A stretch of 64,000 nucleotides of DNA, from assembly GCA_017522685.1 (NCBI GenBank), contig JAFWYN010000029.1, positions 62,001 through 126,000 on the forward strand. Direction: 5' to 3'. The DNA comes from Lachnospiraceae bacterium (GTDB lineage Bacteria > Bacillota_A > Clostridia > Lachnospirales > Lachnospiraceae). Below, piece by piece: positions 53,061-60,261 of the stretch. The first letter of the stretch is position 1, and every line of letters starts with the position of its first letter. The notes under the pieces were generated by a model. The model had not been told where the DNA came from. It made no database searches and was given only the letters and a program-made list of their open reading frames with translations. Position numbers and translations under genes: made by a program.

Positions 53061-53954
53061 ATGGAAAATAAGAAAGAAATATACTGGCATCTGCCGGGAT
53101 TATGTTCTCTCAGATATTTAAATATTGTGTGGTTGGGACTGATGAAGCAGTATCCGGAGAAATTTCGTGAGGGATATAAGATTGCCTCAGTGTACGGTAC
53201 TTTCCCCGGTGCTATTTGGAACGGCGGAAGAAGTGTATTCGGTAGTATCTCTGAAGGAGATGTGGATAAAATCATAAAGGCATACAATGCCAATGGTGTG
53301 CCGGTGCGTTTTACCTGGACCAATTCATTGCTGGAAGAGAAGCACATGGAAAATGCTTTTTGTAATAAGATTATGGAGATGGCCAATAATGGCTTCAATC
53401 AGGTGCTGGTAAATCGTGACTGTCTGGAGGAGCATATCCGTAAAAATTATCCGGAGTATCCTATCATTTCCTCTACCACAAAGCGTATGACGGATTTGCA
53501 GGGTATTAAGGAGGAGCTGGAAAAGGATTATCATTTGGTGGTATTGGATTATGATTTAAACCATGATGAGGAAGTGCTGAAGGAGCTGGAACCCTATGCA
53601 GGCAAGCTGGAGATATTGGTGAATGAAATTTGCTATCCCCACTGTCCCATGCGTAGTCAGCATTATCGGGATGAGTCCAGAGCACAGCTTCAGATGGATA
53701 CCCTGAGCCGTTTTAATTGTCCCAATAAATCCACTCCCAGAGTTTTCGAAGAGTCTAAGAAGCGTCCCGCATTTATTTCCAATGAGGAAATCGGAAGCTA
53801 TATTGAGAGAGGCTATGTGAATTTTAAGATAGTGGGAAGAGGTCTGCCGCCTCAGTTTGTATTGGATTCCTATTTGTACTTCCTGGTAAAGGATGAGGAA
53901 AGAAGCTTTATTGAAAAGCAAATTAAGACGGTATTGGCGCCCATGTTTAAGTAG
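53061..53954 (+). CDS. Unknown cysteine-motif protein B
   Basis: The protein has 297 residues, with AGAGGAG upstream. It is a paralogue of protein A, keeping NEICYPHCPMRSQHY and the C-terminal GYVNFKIVGR segment (A has GFHHFKIEGR). It lacks most of A's extra cysteines and the WWCDYGEYNC insert. It is predicted cytoplasmic. The pair is flanked by two paralogous solute-binding lipoproteins, suggesting block duplication. Function unknown; U32-like fold is a guess to be tested. Confidence 0.75.
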   Translation: MENKKEIYWHLPGLCSLRYLNIVWLGLMKQYPEKFREGYKIASVYGTFPGAIWNGGRSVFGSISEGDVDKIIKAYNANGVPVRFTWTNSLLEEKHMENAFCNKIMEMANNGFNQVLVNRDCLEEHIRKNYPEYPIISSTTKRMTDLQGIKEELEKDYHLVVLDYDLNHDEEVLKELEPYAGKLEILVNEICYPHCPMRSQHYRDESRAQLQMDTLSRFNCPNKSTPRVFEESKKRPAFISNEEIGSYIERGYVNFKIVGRGLPPQFVLDSYLYFLVKDEERSFIEKQIKTVLAPMFK

Positions 53955-53977
53955 TGAGATTATGGAAGGAGAGGGAA

Positions 53978-55639
53978 ATGAAAAAGCGAGTCATTGCAAC
54001 CATGTTGGTATGCGGCCTGTGTGTGGGCATGCTTAGCGGATGCGGGGAGGAAGAAGAAAGCTCATCCCGCAGAGAGAAAAAGAGTGACAAAAGCAAAACC
54101 GAGTCCACCAAAGAATTAAGTGATGTTTTGGGTGAGTTGTTTGGAAAAGAGGACAAGGCAGATGAGGTCATAACACTTGATCCGGAAACCATACCTTCCG
54201 TTAAGGAAGAAATAGTATGGGCGGATGAATGGCCGGATGAGGAGTCGACGGAACCCACGGAACCGGTAGAAGATTACTACCCGGAAGAGGAAGATTGGGA
54301 AGTTTATGAACCCACAGAAGTCACCCCGGATGAGGAAATAGAAGAATTCGGCCCAACGTATATTATTGATCCTTGGACCGGAAAACCCTATGATCTGGGC
54401 GGCATGGAAATCATTATCCGTGACTGGTGGTCATATGAAGAACCGAGGGAACCACAGACGGACTATGAGGAGGCCAGAGCAGATTATCTTGAATGGATTC
54501 AGGCCACCTATAACTTTACCATTAAAGAAATGGCTATCGGTGACTGGGGATCTGTTCCCGAGGATTTTGTGGATTATGTTAGTATGGGCGGCGATGATAA
54601 CAATTACATATTTACCCTTCGGGATAATCCGGCAGTAACTGCAGCTATGGCTCAGGGAATGATGTACGACCTTTCTGTGTTAGATTGTCTGGATTTTGAA
54701 GAATACAAGTATAGTACAAACAAGGTACATGAATTGTACTCCAAGGATGGAAATATTTATGCCATGAGTGCCGGTTATGCGGAGCCTCGTGGTGGTATGT
54801 GGTTTAATAAGAGAGTACTGGAAGAAGCAGGCATCGATCCGGAATCCATCTATGATATGCAGGCTGCCGGTACCTGGACCTGGGATGCATGGATGGATAT
54901 CATGGAAGCCGTTCAGCGTGATGTGAACGGTGATGGTGTGGACGATATCTATGGTATGGATGCCGACTACAGCACGGCGGTATTGCAGGCGGTATATTCT
55001 AATGGTGCTGAACTGGTGGGTATGGATGAAAATGGTGACTATGTATACAAATTTGAAGATCCTGCAACCGTGGAGGCACTCAATTGGATTGCCGAGATAT
55101 TTGAGACCTATGGTGTGGCCAGACCTGCGGATGCGGAATGGAATTACTATACAGAGGCATTCCTGAATGGTTATGTGGCTTTCTGCCCGGAAGAAGCCGG
55201 CTTGGGACTTCCCGGACAGACTTTTTCGGATAGCGTGGATGAGCTTGGCTTTGTTATGTTCCCCAAAGGACCTAATGCGGATGATTATACCAATTGCTGG
55301 AGTGAATATCCCTTAGCCATTCCCGCATGCTATGATGATGAGAAAGCGTGGAAAATTGCTTTTGCGTGGAATTTATATTCGGAGGAAGTTCCCGGCTATG
55401 AGGGTTATATTAACCTTAGTCAGTATCGTACAGGCAGTTTTGACACCAGGGCGGTGGATGAGACCATTCTGTACATGATGGAAAAGGGTATGGTAGCGTA
55501 TCATAACATGATTCCCAATCTGGATATTTATAGTCCTTTCCTGTATCGGTTTGGCCGTGGGGCGAATACAGTGGTCGAGGAAGTGCTTGATACAGTAAGG
55601 GATACTTATATGTATTATATAGATGAAGCGAACAGATGA
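53978..55639 (+). CDS. Extracellular solute-binding lipoprotein 2 with long acidic linker
   Basis: The protein has 553 residues from ATG 53978, which has GGAGAGGG upstream; the frame continues upstream to 53954 but that start lacks a ribosome site. Lipobox LSGC ends at Cys22. A linker of about 110 residues rich in Glu, Asp, Pro and Ser follows (about 23-130). The binding domain is a close paralogue of lipoprotein 1 (YDLGGMEIIIRDWWS, YNFTIKEMAIGDWGS, GYAEPRGGMWFNKR). No permease gene is adjacent; it may share the pair at 46721-48623 or another system. It ends with a terminator. Confidence 0.9.
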   Translation: MKKRVIATMLVCGLCVGMLSGCGEEEESSSRREKKSDKSKTESTKELSDVLGELFGKEDKADEVITLDPETIPSVKEEIVWADEWPDEESTEPTEPVEDYYPEEEDWEVYEPTEVTPDEEIEEFGPTYIIDPWTGKPYDLGGMEIIIRDWWSYEEPREPQTDYEEARADYLEWIQATYNFTIKEMAIGDWGSVPEDFVDYVSMGGDDNNYIFTLRDNPAVTAAMAQGMMYDLSVLDCLDFEEYKYSTNKVHELYSKDGNIYAMSAGYAEPRGGMWFNKRVLEEAGIDPESIYDMQAAGTWTWDAWMDIMEAVQRDVNGDGVDDIYGMDADYSTAVLQAVYSNGAELVGMDENGDYVYKFEDPATVEALNWIAEIFETYGVARPADAEWNYYTEAFLNGYVAFCPEEAGLGLPGQTFSDSVDELGFVMFPKGPNADDYTNCWSEYPLAIPACYDDEKAWKIAFAWNLYSEEVPGYEGYINLSQYRTGSFDTRAVDETILYMMEKGMVAYHNMIPNLDIYSPFLYRFGRGANTVVEEVLDTVRDTYMYYIDEANR

Positions 55640-55670
55640 TTTTGATTAATGAATAACCGATAAGCGAATA

Positions 55671-55701
55671 AAAGGCAGGGGCGTGAAGCCGCTGCCTTTT
55701 T
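55671..55701 (+). terminator. Intrinsic terminator after solute-binding lipoprotein 2
   Basis: AAAGGCAG (55671-55678) pairs with CTGCCTTT (55692-55699), with GGC/GCC inside, followed by TT. The GH43 lipoprotein downstream has its own promoter region. Confidence 0.75.
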
Positions 55702-55709
55702 CTGTAATT

Positions 55710-55761
55710 TAGCAAAAAATAGCAAAGTTTTCGCATAATTTGATAAGCATAAAACGTTTTA
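55710..55761 (+). promoter_or_regulatory. Control region of the GH43 lipoprotein gene
   Basis: TAGCAAAA (55710-55717) is followed by TAGCAAAG (55720-55727), a direct repeat at one helical turn, the same word found twice before the import cluster. TAAAACGTTTTA (55750-55761) is a perfect 12-base palindrome of LacI type. Boxes for -10 and -35 are not clear. Confidence 0.5.
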
Positions 55762-55803
55762 CTGTGTTACGATAGAGGTGTAATCAGGAAGGAGAATCTT
55801 AAG

Positions 55804-57447
55804 ATGCAAAGAAAAAGATATCGAATCAGACTGATGATGGTTTGTATGCTTGGAGTATTGCTTCTGAGCGCTTGCGGTAAGACGGATGAACCGCAGCAGG
55901 GGAGTACGGAAGCAACCAATATTCAGGAGACGGATGCAAGCGGGCAAACAGAGAATGTGGAAACGGAGGGCGAAGAAATGAAGAAAGAAATGACTACCGC
56001 AGATTTTGAAGAAATGTTTAAGGGTGTAAGAACGGCTATTCCGGCAAAGGGAATGAATGACACAAACCCTATTATGACCCAGAAATACGGTGCAGACCCC
56101 TATGCCATGGTATATGGTGACACAGTGTATTTCTACATGACTGCAGATGCTTATGAGTATGATGCAGCAGGCAATATTATTGAAAATTCTTATCAGAAGA
56201 TTAAGACCTTAAATGTGGTATCTACCAAGGATATGATTAACTTTGAGGACCATGGTGAGGTACAGGTAACCAAGAGTGCGAAATGGGCCAATAATTCCTG
56301 GGCACCCGCAGCTGCTTGGAAGAATATTGACGGCAAGGATAAGTTCTTCTTATACTTTGCAGATGCAGGCGGCGGAATCGGTGTATTATCCGCAGACAGC
56401 CCCTTGGGACCTTTCACGGATCCTATCGGAAAGGGTCTTATCCGCAGAGATATGCCTAATTGCGGCAATGTGCTTTGGTTATTCGACCCTGCAGTGCTGG
56501 TGGATGATGACGGCAAGGCTTATATCTACTTCGGTGGCGGTGTACCTGAGGACAAGATATCCGATCCCGGTACCGGCAGAGTGGCACTGCTTGGGGATGA
56601 TATGATCAGTATCGTAGGAGAGGCTGTAAGAATTGACGTTCCTTATTTGTTTGAGGATTCCGGTATTCATAAGTTTAATAACAAATATTATTATACTTAC
56701 TGTACCAACTGGCAGGTAGACCAGGCCGGAACCGATAAATACGGCTTCCACAATGCAGAAATCGCATGTCTGGAAAGTGACAGTCCCATGGGACCTTTTA
56801 CTTATAAGGAGACTATTTTGGACAATCCCGGTAAGTACATTGGCTGGTACGGCAACAACCATCACTGCGTATTTACCTTTAAGGGCAGATGGTACATGAC
56901 CTATCACAGCCGTGTGCTGGAGAAGAAGCTGGGCATAGAGCATGGTTATCGTATCACCAATATCAATGAATTCACCATTCAGGAGGATGGTACCATCGGT
57001 AAGATCAGTCAGCTGTTAATCGGGCGTGAGCAGTTGGAATGGGTGAATCCTTATGAAGAAAACAATGCTACCAAGGTAGCCCTTATGAGTGGCTTAAATA
57101 CTGTGGCAGCAGATGAGCAGGCAGTTACCACCGGTTGCGGTACCTATGCACTTGCAGAAGTGAAATCCGGCGCGTTTGTAAAGGTACAGGGTGTGGACTT
57201 TGGTGAGACTGCACCGAAGAAGTTTATTGCACGCATTAAGAATAACAATGCAGAAATGGGTGCCATTGCCCTGCGTAGCGGTCAGCTGTCAGCAGATGCA
57301 TTTGGCTATTTGGCAATAGATGAAACTACCGGTGAAGAATTCGTAGAATTTACTGCGGAATTGATTGCAGATGTTACCGGAGTGCAGGATTTATTCCTGG
57401 TATTTAGCGGCGAAGGCTTTGAAGTATTGTCTTGGCGCTTCGAATAG
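55804..57447 (+). CDS. Surface GH43 lipoprotein
   Basis: The protein has 547 residues, with AAGGAG before ATG 55804. It is the only glycoside hydrolase of this window with a lipoprotein signal (lipobox LSAC, Cys24), followed by a Glu/Thr/Gln-rich linker. The GH43 propeller carries D in GADPYAMVY, D in LFDPAVLVDDDG and E in LFEDSGIHKF. A C-terminal beta domain (about 420-547) may be a CBM6-like sandwich. It would act on polymer or large oligosaccharides outside the membrane, probably removing arabinose (inference). Activity and subfamily are not determined. Confidence 0.88.
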   Translation: MQRKRYRIRLMMVCMLGVLLLSACGKTDEPQQGSTEATNIQETDASGQTENVETEGEEMKKEMTTADFEEMFKGVRTAIPAKGMNDTNPIMTQKYGADPYAMVYGDTVYFYMTADAYEYDAAGNIIENSYQKIKTLNVVSTKDMINFEDHGEVQVTKSAKWANNSWAPAAAWKNIDGKDKFFLYFADAGGGIGVLSADSPLGPFTDPIGKGLIRRDMPNCGNVLWLFDPAVLVDDDGKAYIYFGGGVPEDKISDPGTGRVALLGDDMISIVGEAVRIDVPYLFEDSGIHKFNNKYYYTYCTNWQVDQAGTDKYGFHNAEIACLESDSPMGPFTYKETILDNPGKYIGWYGNNHHCVFTFKGRWYMTYHSRVLEKKLGIEHGYRITNINEFTIQEDGTIGKISQLLIGREQLEWVNPYEENNATKVALMSGLNTVAADEQAVTTGCGTYALAEVKSGAFVKVQGVDFGETAPKKFIARIKNNNAEMGAIALRSGQLSADAFGYLAIDETTGEEFVEFTAELIADVTGVQDLFLVFSGEGFEVLSWRFE

Positions 57448-57460
57448 TTCTAAAAATATG

Positions 57461-57489
57461 TCACCGGCGTCCGATTACGGCGCCGGTGA
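57461..57489 (+). terminator. GC-rich hairpin between two GH43 genes
   Basis: TCACCGGCG (57461-57469) and CGCCGGTGA (57481-57489) form a 9-bp stem with no T-run after it. It may slow read-through or protect the upstream mRNA end. Confidence 0.55.
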
Positions 57490-57513
57490 TGGTGTATACA
57501 AGGAGAAAGTATT

Positions 57514-59181
57514 ATGGCTTATTTATTGAGTTATACCAGATTGCCTATTGATAACATATTGTACGACCCCAGACTGGCATACAGTATGCATCTGGCACTT
57601 AGTGAGGATGGCAAAAGTTATAAGGCACTAAATCATAATTCCGGCGTGTTGTTTGTGAAGGCTACGGACAATGAAGATGGTTCCGTAACTCCCTGGAGCC
57701 TTGTGGAGCCTGTGATGTTTGCGACGGAAGATGGCTATGGCGTACTGGCAAGACGTGTCGGTAGCGAAGGGGATGAGGACCCTGAGAGTGAAGGAAAGCG
57801 CCTGTACTTTACCACCAAGGATTTGCTGGAATATACGGAAGTGGGCTTTGTGACCGAGGTAGAGGCACAGGAAATGTTGGCCGGTGCGCCAAAACTTCCC
57901 GTACCGAAGGCAGAAGATTTGGATATCCTGGGAGCAGTACCCTCCCATGTATTGGAGATTCCTGAAAACGTGGCTGACAGACTTCGTAAGAAGCTGATTA
58001 CCCCCGTAAACTGTGGTGTAGAATTCCCGGCGCAGGTGAAGGCTTCTTCCCCGGAAGAACTGGCACAGTACAAGGCATCTTCACTGTTTACCGACGGCAC
58101 TAAGGTGGGGCGCAAGGTGGACTGGGATTTGTCCGCAGTGGATTTTGGCACTCCTGGTACTTACAACATAAAGGGACGCATCCATCAGGAGCATTTTGAA
58201 TTCCCGGTGGCATTTAACCGTGCAGACCCTTGTGTGGGGAAGTGGAATGGTAAGTACTATTTCATAGCTACAAATGATGCGGACGGCAATCATACTTTAT
58301 ATATCAGAGAGTCAGACACTTTGACCGGACTGGTGGATGCAGAAGAAATCCTGCTTTTGGATTCCACCACTTTTGAAGGAATCGGCGGTCTTCTTTGGGC
58401 ACCGGAATTCCATGAAATAGATGGCAGGTGGTACATCTTCCATGCAGCCACTCCAGGTGAATTTTTCTGGGAGGAAAGTCATGTAATGGCGCTGCGTGAA
58501 GGCGGTAATCCGGTGAATCGAGCGGACTGGTCCGCACCCAAACGAGTGGTGAAGGCTGATGGCACCAATATCTGTGAGGAAGGCAAAGAAATCACTTTGG
58601 ATATGACTGTTTTTGACTGGGAGGGCGAATATTATGCCATCTGGTCTCAGAGACAGTTTTTGCCCAAGGATTTAGGTGCCTGGTTATACATTGCCAAGAT
58701 CAATCCCAAGGAGCCATGGAAGCTGGCCAGTGAGCCGGTGGTACTTCTAAAGCCCGATTACGGCTGGTCCAATAACCACACCTTCGTGGTAGAAGGTCCC
58801 TTTGCATTGCCTAAGGAGAATATCCTGTATATCACCTTCTCCGGCGCAGCAGTGGATACTTCCTATGTGGTAGGTCTTTTAAGTATTCCTAAGGGAAAGG
58901 ATTTATTGGACCCTAAGAACTGGAAGCAGGGCAATTACCCTATTCTTACCGCCAGAAGCGTGGAGGGAGAATACGGAACAGGGCATAACGCTTATGTAAC
59001 AGACGAGGACGGCACTATCTGGAATACCTACCATGCCCGTCCCGGTGTGGAAGGAGTGCGAAGCAGCGGTATCCGTCGTGTGCATTTTGATGTAGACGGA
59101 GCACCTATGCTGGATGTAACGGAAGAGCTGGATTTGTTGGAAGAATATGCTACTGTAGAGACACAGGTTGTAGTATCTTAG
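57514..59181 (+). CDS. GH43 family protein with N-terminal Ig-like domain
   Basis: The protein has 555 residues, with AAGGAG before ATG 57514 and no signal peptide. An N-terminal region of about 160 residues (MAYLLSYTRLPIDNILYDPR, LALSEDG) resembles a partial propeller, then an Ig-like (Big) domain (about 165-230: DWDLSAVDFGTPGTYNIKGR), then a GH43-type propeller (about 230-555). Acidic candidates are D in NRADPCVGKW and E in VVEGPFAL. The middle conserved Asp is less clear (ITLDMTVFDWEGEYY). The arrangement matches GH43 members acting on arabinose-type side chains; substrate unknown. Confidence 0.82.
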   Translation: MAYLLSYTRLPIDNILYDPRLAYSMHLALSEDGKSYKALNHNSGVLFVKATDNEDGSVTPWSLVEPVMFATEDGYGVLARRVGSEGDEDPESEGKRLYFTTKDLLEYTEVGFVTEVEAQEMLAGAPKLPVPKAEDLDILGAVPSHVLEIPENVADRLRKKLITPVNCGVEFPAQVKASSPEELAQYKASSLFTDGTKVGRKVDWDLSAVDFGTPGTYNIKGRIHQEHFEFPVAFNRADPCVGKWNGKYYFIATNDADGNHTLYIRESDTLTGLVDAEEILLLDSTTFEGIGGLLWAPEFHEIDGRWYIFHAATPGEFFWEESHVMALREGGNPVNRADWSAPKRVVKADGTNICEEGKEITLDMTVFDWEGEYYAIWSQRQFLPKDLGAWLYIAKINPKEPWKLASEPVVLLKPDYGWSNNHTFVVEGPFALPKENILYITFSGAAVDTSYVVGLLSIPKGKDLLDPKNWKQGNYPILTARSVEGEYGTGHNAYVTDEDGTIWNTYHARPGVEGVRSSGIRRVHFDVDGAPMLDVTEELDLLEEYATVETQVVVS

Positions 59182-59187
59182 AAAGAA

Positions 59188-59222
59188 GAAAGGGTTTGCT
59201 GAGGTTTTCAGCAAATCCTTTC
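59188..59222 (+). terminator. Terminator-like hairpin after the GH43 gene
   Basis: GAAAGGGTTTGCTGA (59188-59202, numbered on the left arm) pairs with TCAGCAAATCCTTTC (59208-59222), a 15-bp stem with one wobble and a 5-base loop. No long T-run follows. Confidence 0.65.
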
Positions 59223-59677
59223 AGATTATAGACAAAGTAGATATTGAGGCACGTCCCTGTATAATCAATGAAAGATTATGCAGAGACTATTTCCATGCCC
59301 TTTGGGCAAAAACTACTTTTTCGTAGTTTCTATGCCCAATAAAATGGCGGTTAGAATGGAAAAAAGTGGCGAAAATGGCTTGTTTGGGCATAGATGTGCC
59401 AAAGTAGATAGTTCTATGCCCAAAGAGAAGGTGCTTTTGTGGGCAGTATTTTGGGAATTTGTTATGGTATGCCCAAAGGATGTGTGTATTAGGTTTTGCT
59501 ACAGAGTTATAGGTGAATTATTGGGCATTGGTGTGGATTATTATGAACTGGTGCCCAATATGCTAATTAATGGATAAGTGGAATATATTTTCAGTTTGCA
59601 GGTGTATCGCCATGCCGACAGGTTCGTAAGCTTGCGCTTACTCACTGTCGCGGCGTTCGCCTACTGTTTTCAGGAAA
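59223..59677. repeat. Intergenic region with repeated ATGCCCA/TGGGCAT words
   Basis: This gap between the GH43 and dfx stop codons holds the exact heptamer ATGCCCA or TGGGCAT at 59332-59338, 59385-59391, 59416-59422, 59469-59475 and 59522-59528. Shorter matches lie at 59295-59308 (ATGCCC then TTTGGGCA), 59440-59445 and 59552-59557. A small AACTAC/GTAGTT hairpin lies at about 59311-59328. An open frame 59278-59577 (99 codons) overlaps it, but it has a poor ribosome site and no recognisable domain. The layout resembles the ATGTCCA region at 17607-17914. Confidence 0.55.
59614..59654. repeat. REP-like hairpin after dfx
   Basis: GTAAGC-TTGC-GCTTAC (59626-59641) is nested in CGACAG/CTGTCG (59616-59621 and 59645-59650) with outer GC pairs. 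It lies 24 bp beyond the dfx stop on the minus strand, and the stem-loop style (AAGC...TTGC...) resembles the interior of the element at 35586-35753. Confidence 0.6.
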
Positions 59678-60046
59678 TTACTTTTTCCAAAGTCCGTGCA
59701 GATTGCAGTATTCATAAGCGGCGATGAATTCCTCACCCTCTGCAAGGCAGAACTCTGCGCGGGGTTTATCCGTGTAGTCCAATTGGATTCTGTGGCTGCC
59801 CTTTGTGGTTTCGATGGCAATCCACTGGATGTAGTGAGCTTCCACCATGGGATGCTCCACAGAGCCTACTTCCACGGTGACTTTACATCCGTCTATAGTA
59901 ACAACAGGCACATGCTTTTCGTGTGCTCCGTCACTGGTTCCTGGTACCAGCTCAGTCATTTTCTGACCGCAACACATCACGGGAACACCGCTTTCCTTTA
60001 CGTATTCAATGATATTTCCGCAATGCTCGCAAATAAAATACTTCAT
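59678..60046 (-). CDS. dfx: Desulfoferrodoxin (superoxide reductase)
   Basis: The protein has 122 residues from ATG at 60046, with GGAGGG upstream on the minus strand; five extra upstream codons are rejected. The N-terminal desulforedoxin-like domain has CEHCG and MCCGQ (four Cys ligands of centre I). The C-terminal domain supplies centre II: HEKHVPV, EHPMVEAHYIQW and CNLHGLW give the four His and one Cys. It reduces superoxide to peroxide in anaerobes without making oxygen. It is divergent from GH3 and unrelated to the sugar genes. Confidence 0.95.
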   Translation of the reverse strand: MKYFICEHCGNIIEYVKESGVPVMCCGQKMTELVPGTSDGAHEKHVPVVTIDGCKVTVEVGSVEHPMVEAHYIQWIAIETTKGSHRIQLDYTDKPRAEFCLAEGEEFIAAYEYCNLHGLWKK

Positions 60047-60175
60047 GTTTAAACCCTCCAATGCTTTATAAATTATATGTGAGGATATACTTTTACATCC
60101 CTATTTATTATAACACTTTTACAGTCTTTTTTAAAGCAATACTTGATTGAAACATAGCATAAAGTGAGAAGCAAT

Positions 60176-60189
60176 AAAAAACGTTTTTT
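60176..60189. promoter_or_regulatory. LacI-type palindrome before the GH3 gene
   Basis: AAAAAACGTTTTTT is a perfect 14-base palindrome with a central CG, 73 bp before the GH3 start. It shares the AAAACGTTTT core with the site at 55750-55761, so the two promoters may answer to the same regulator (inference). Confidence 0.5.
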
Positions 60190-60261
60190 GATAAAATGAG
60201 TATAAAAATGAAGTACTATGTTCGACACGAACAAACCATAATTTCAAGGAGGAAATTTGTA

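Noticed and set aside
59278..59577. 99-codon open frame in the ATGCCCA region
   Set aside because: Weak ribosome site, odd composition and no domain; it overlaps repeated words and a hairpin. It is kept as a repeat region and mentioned as a testable alternative, not called as a gene.
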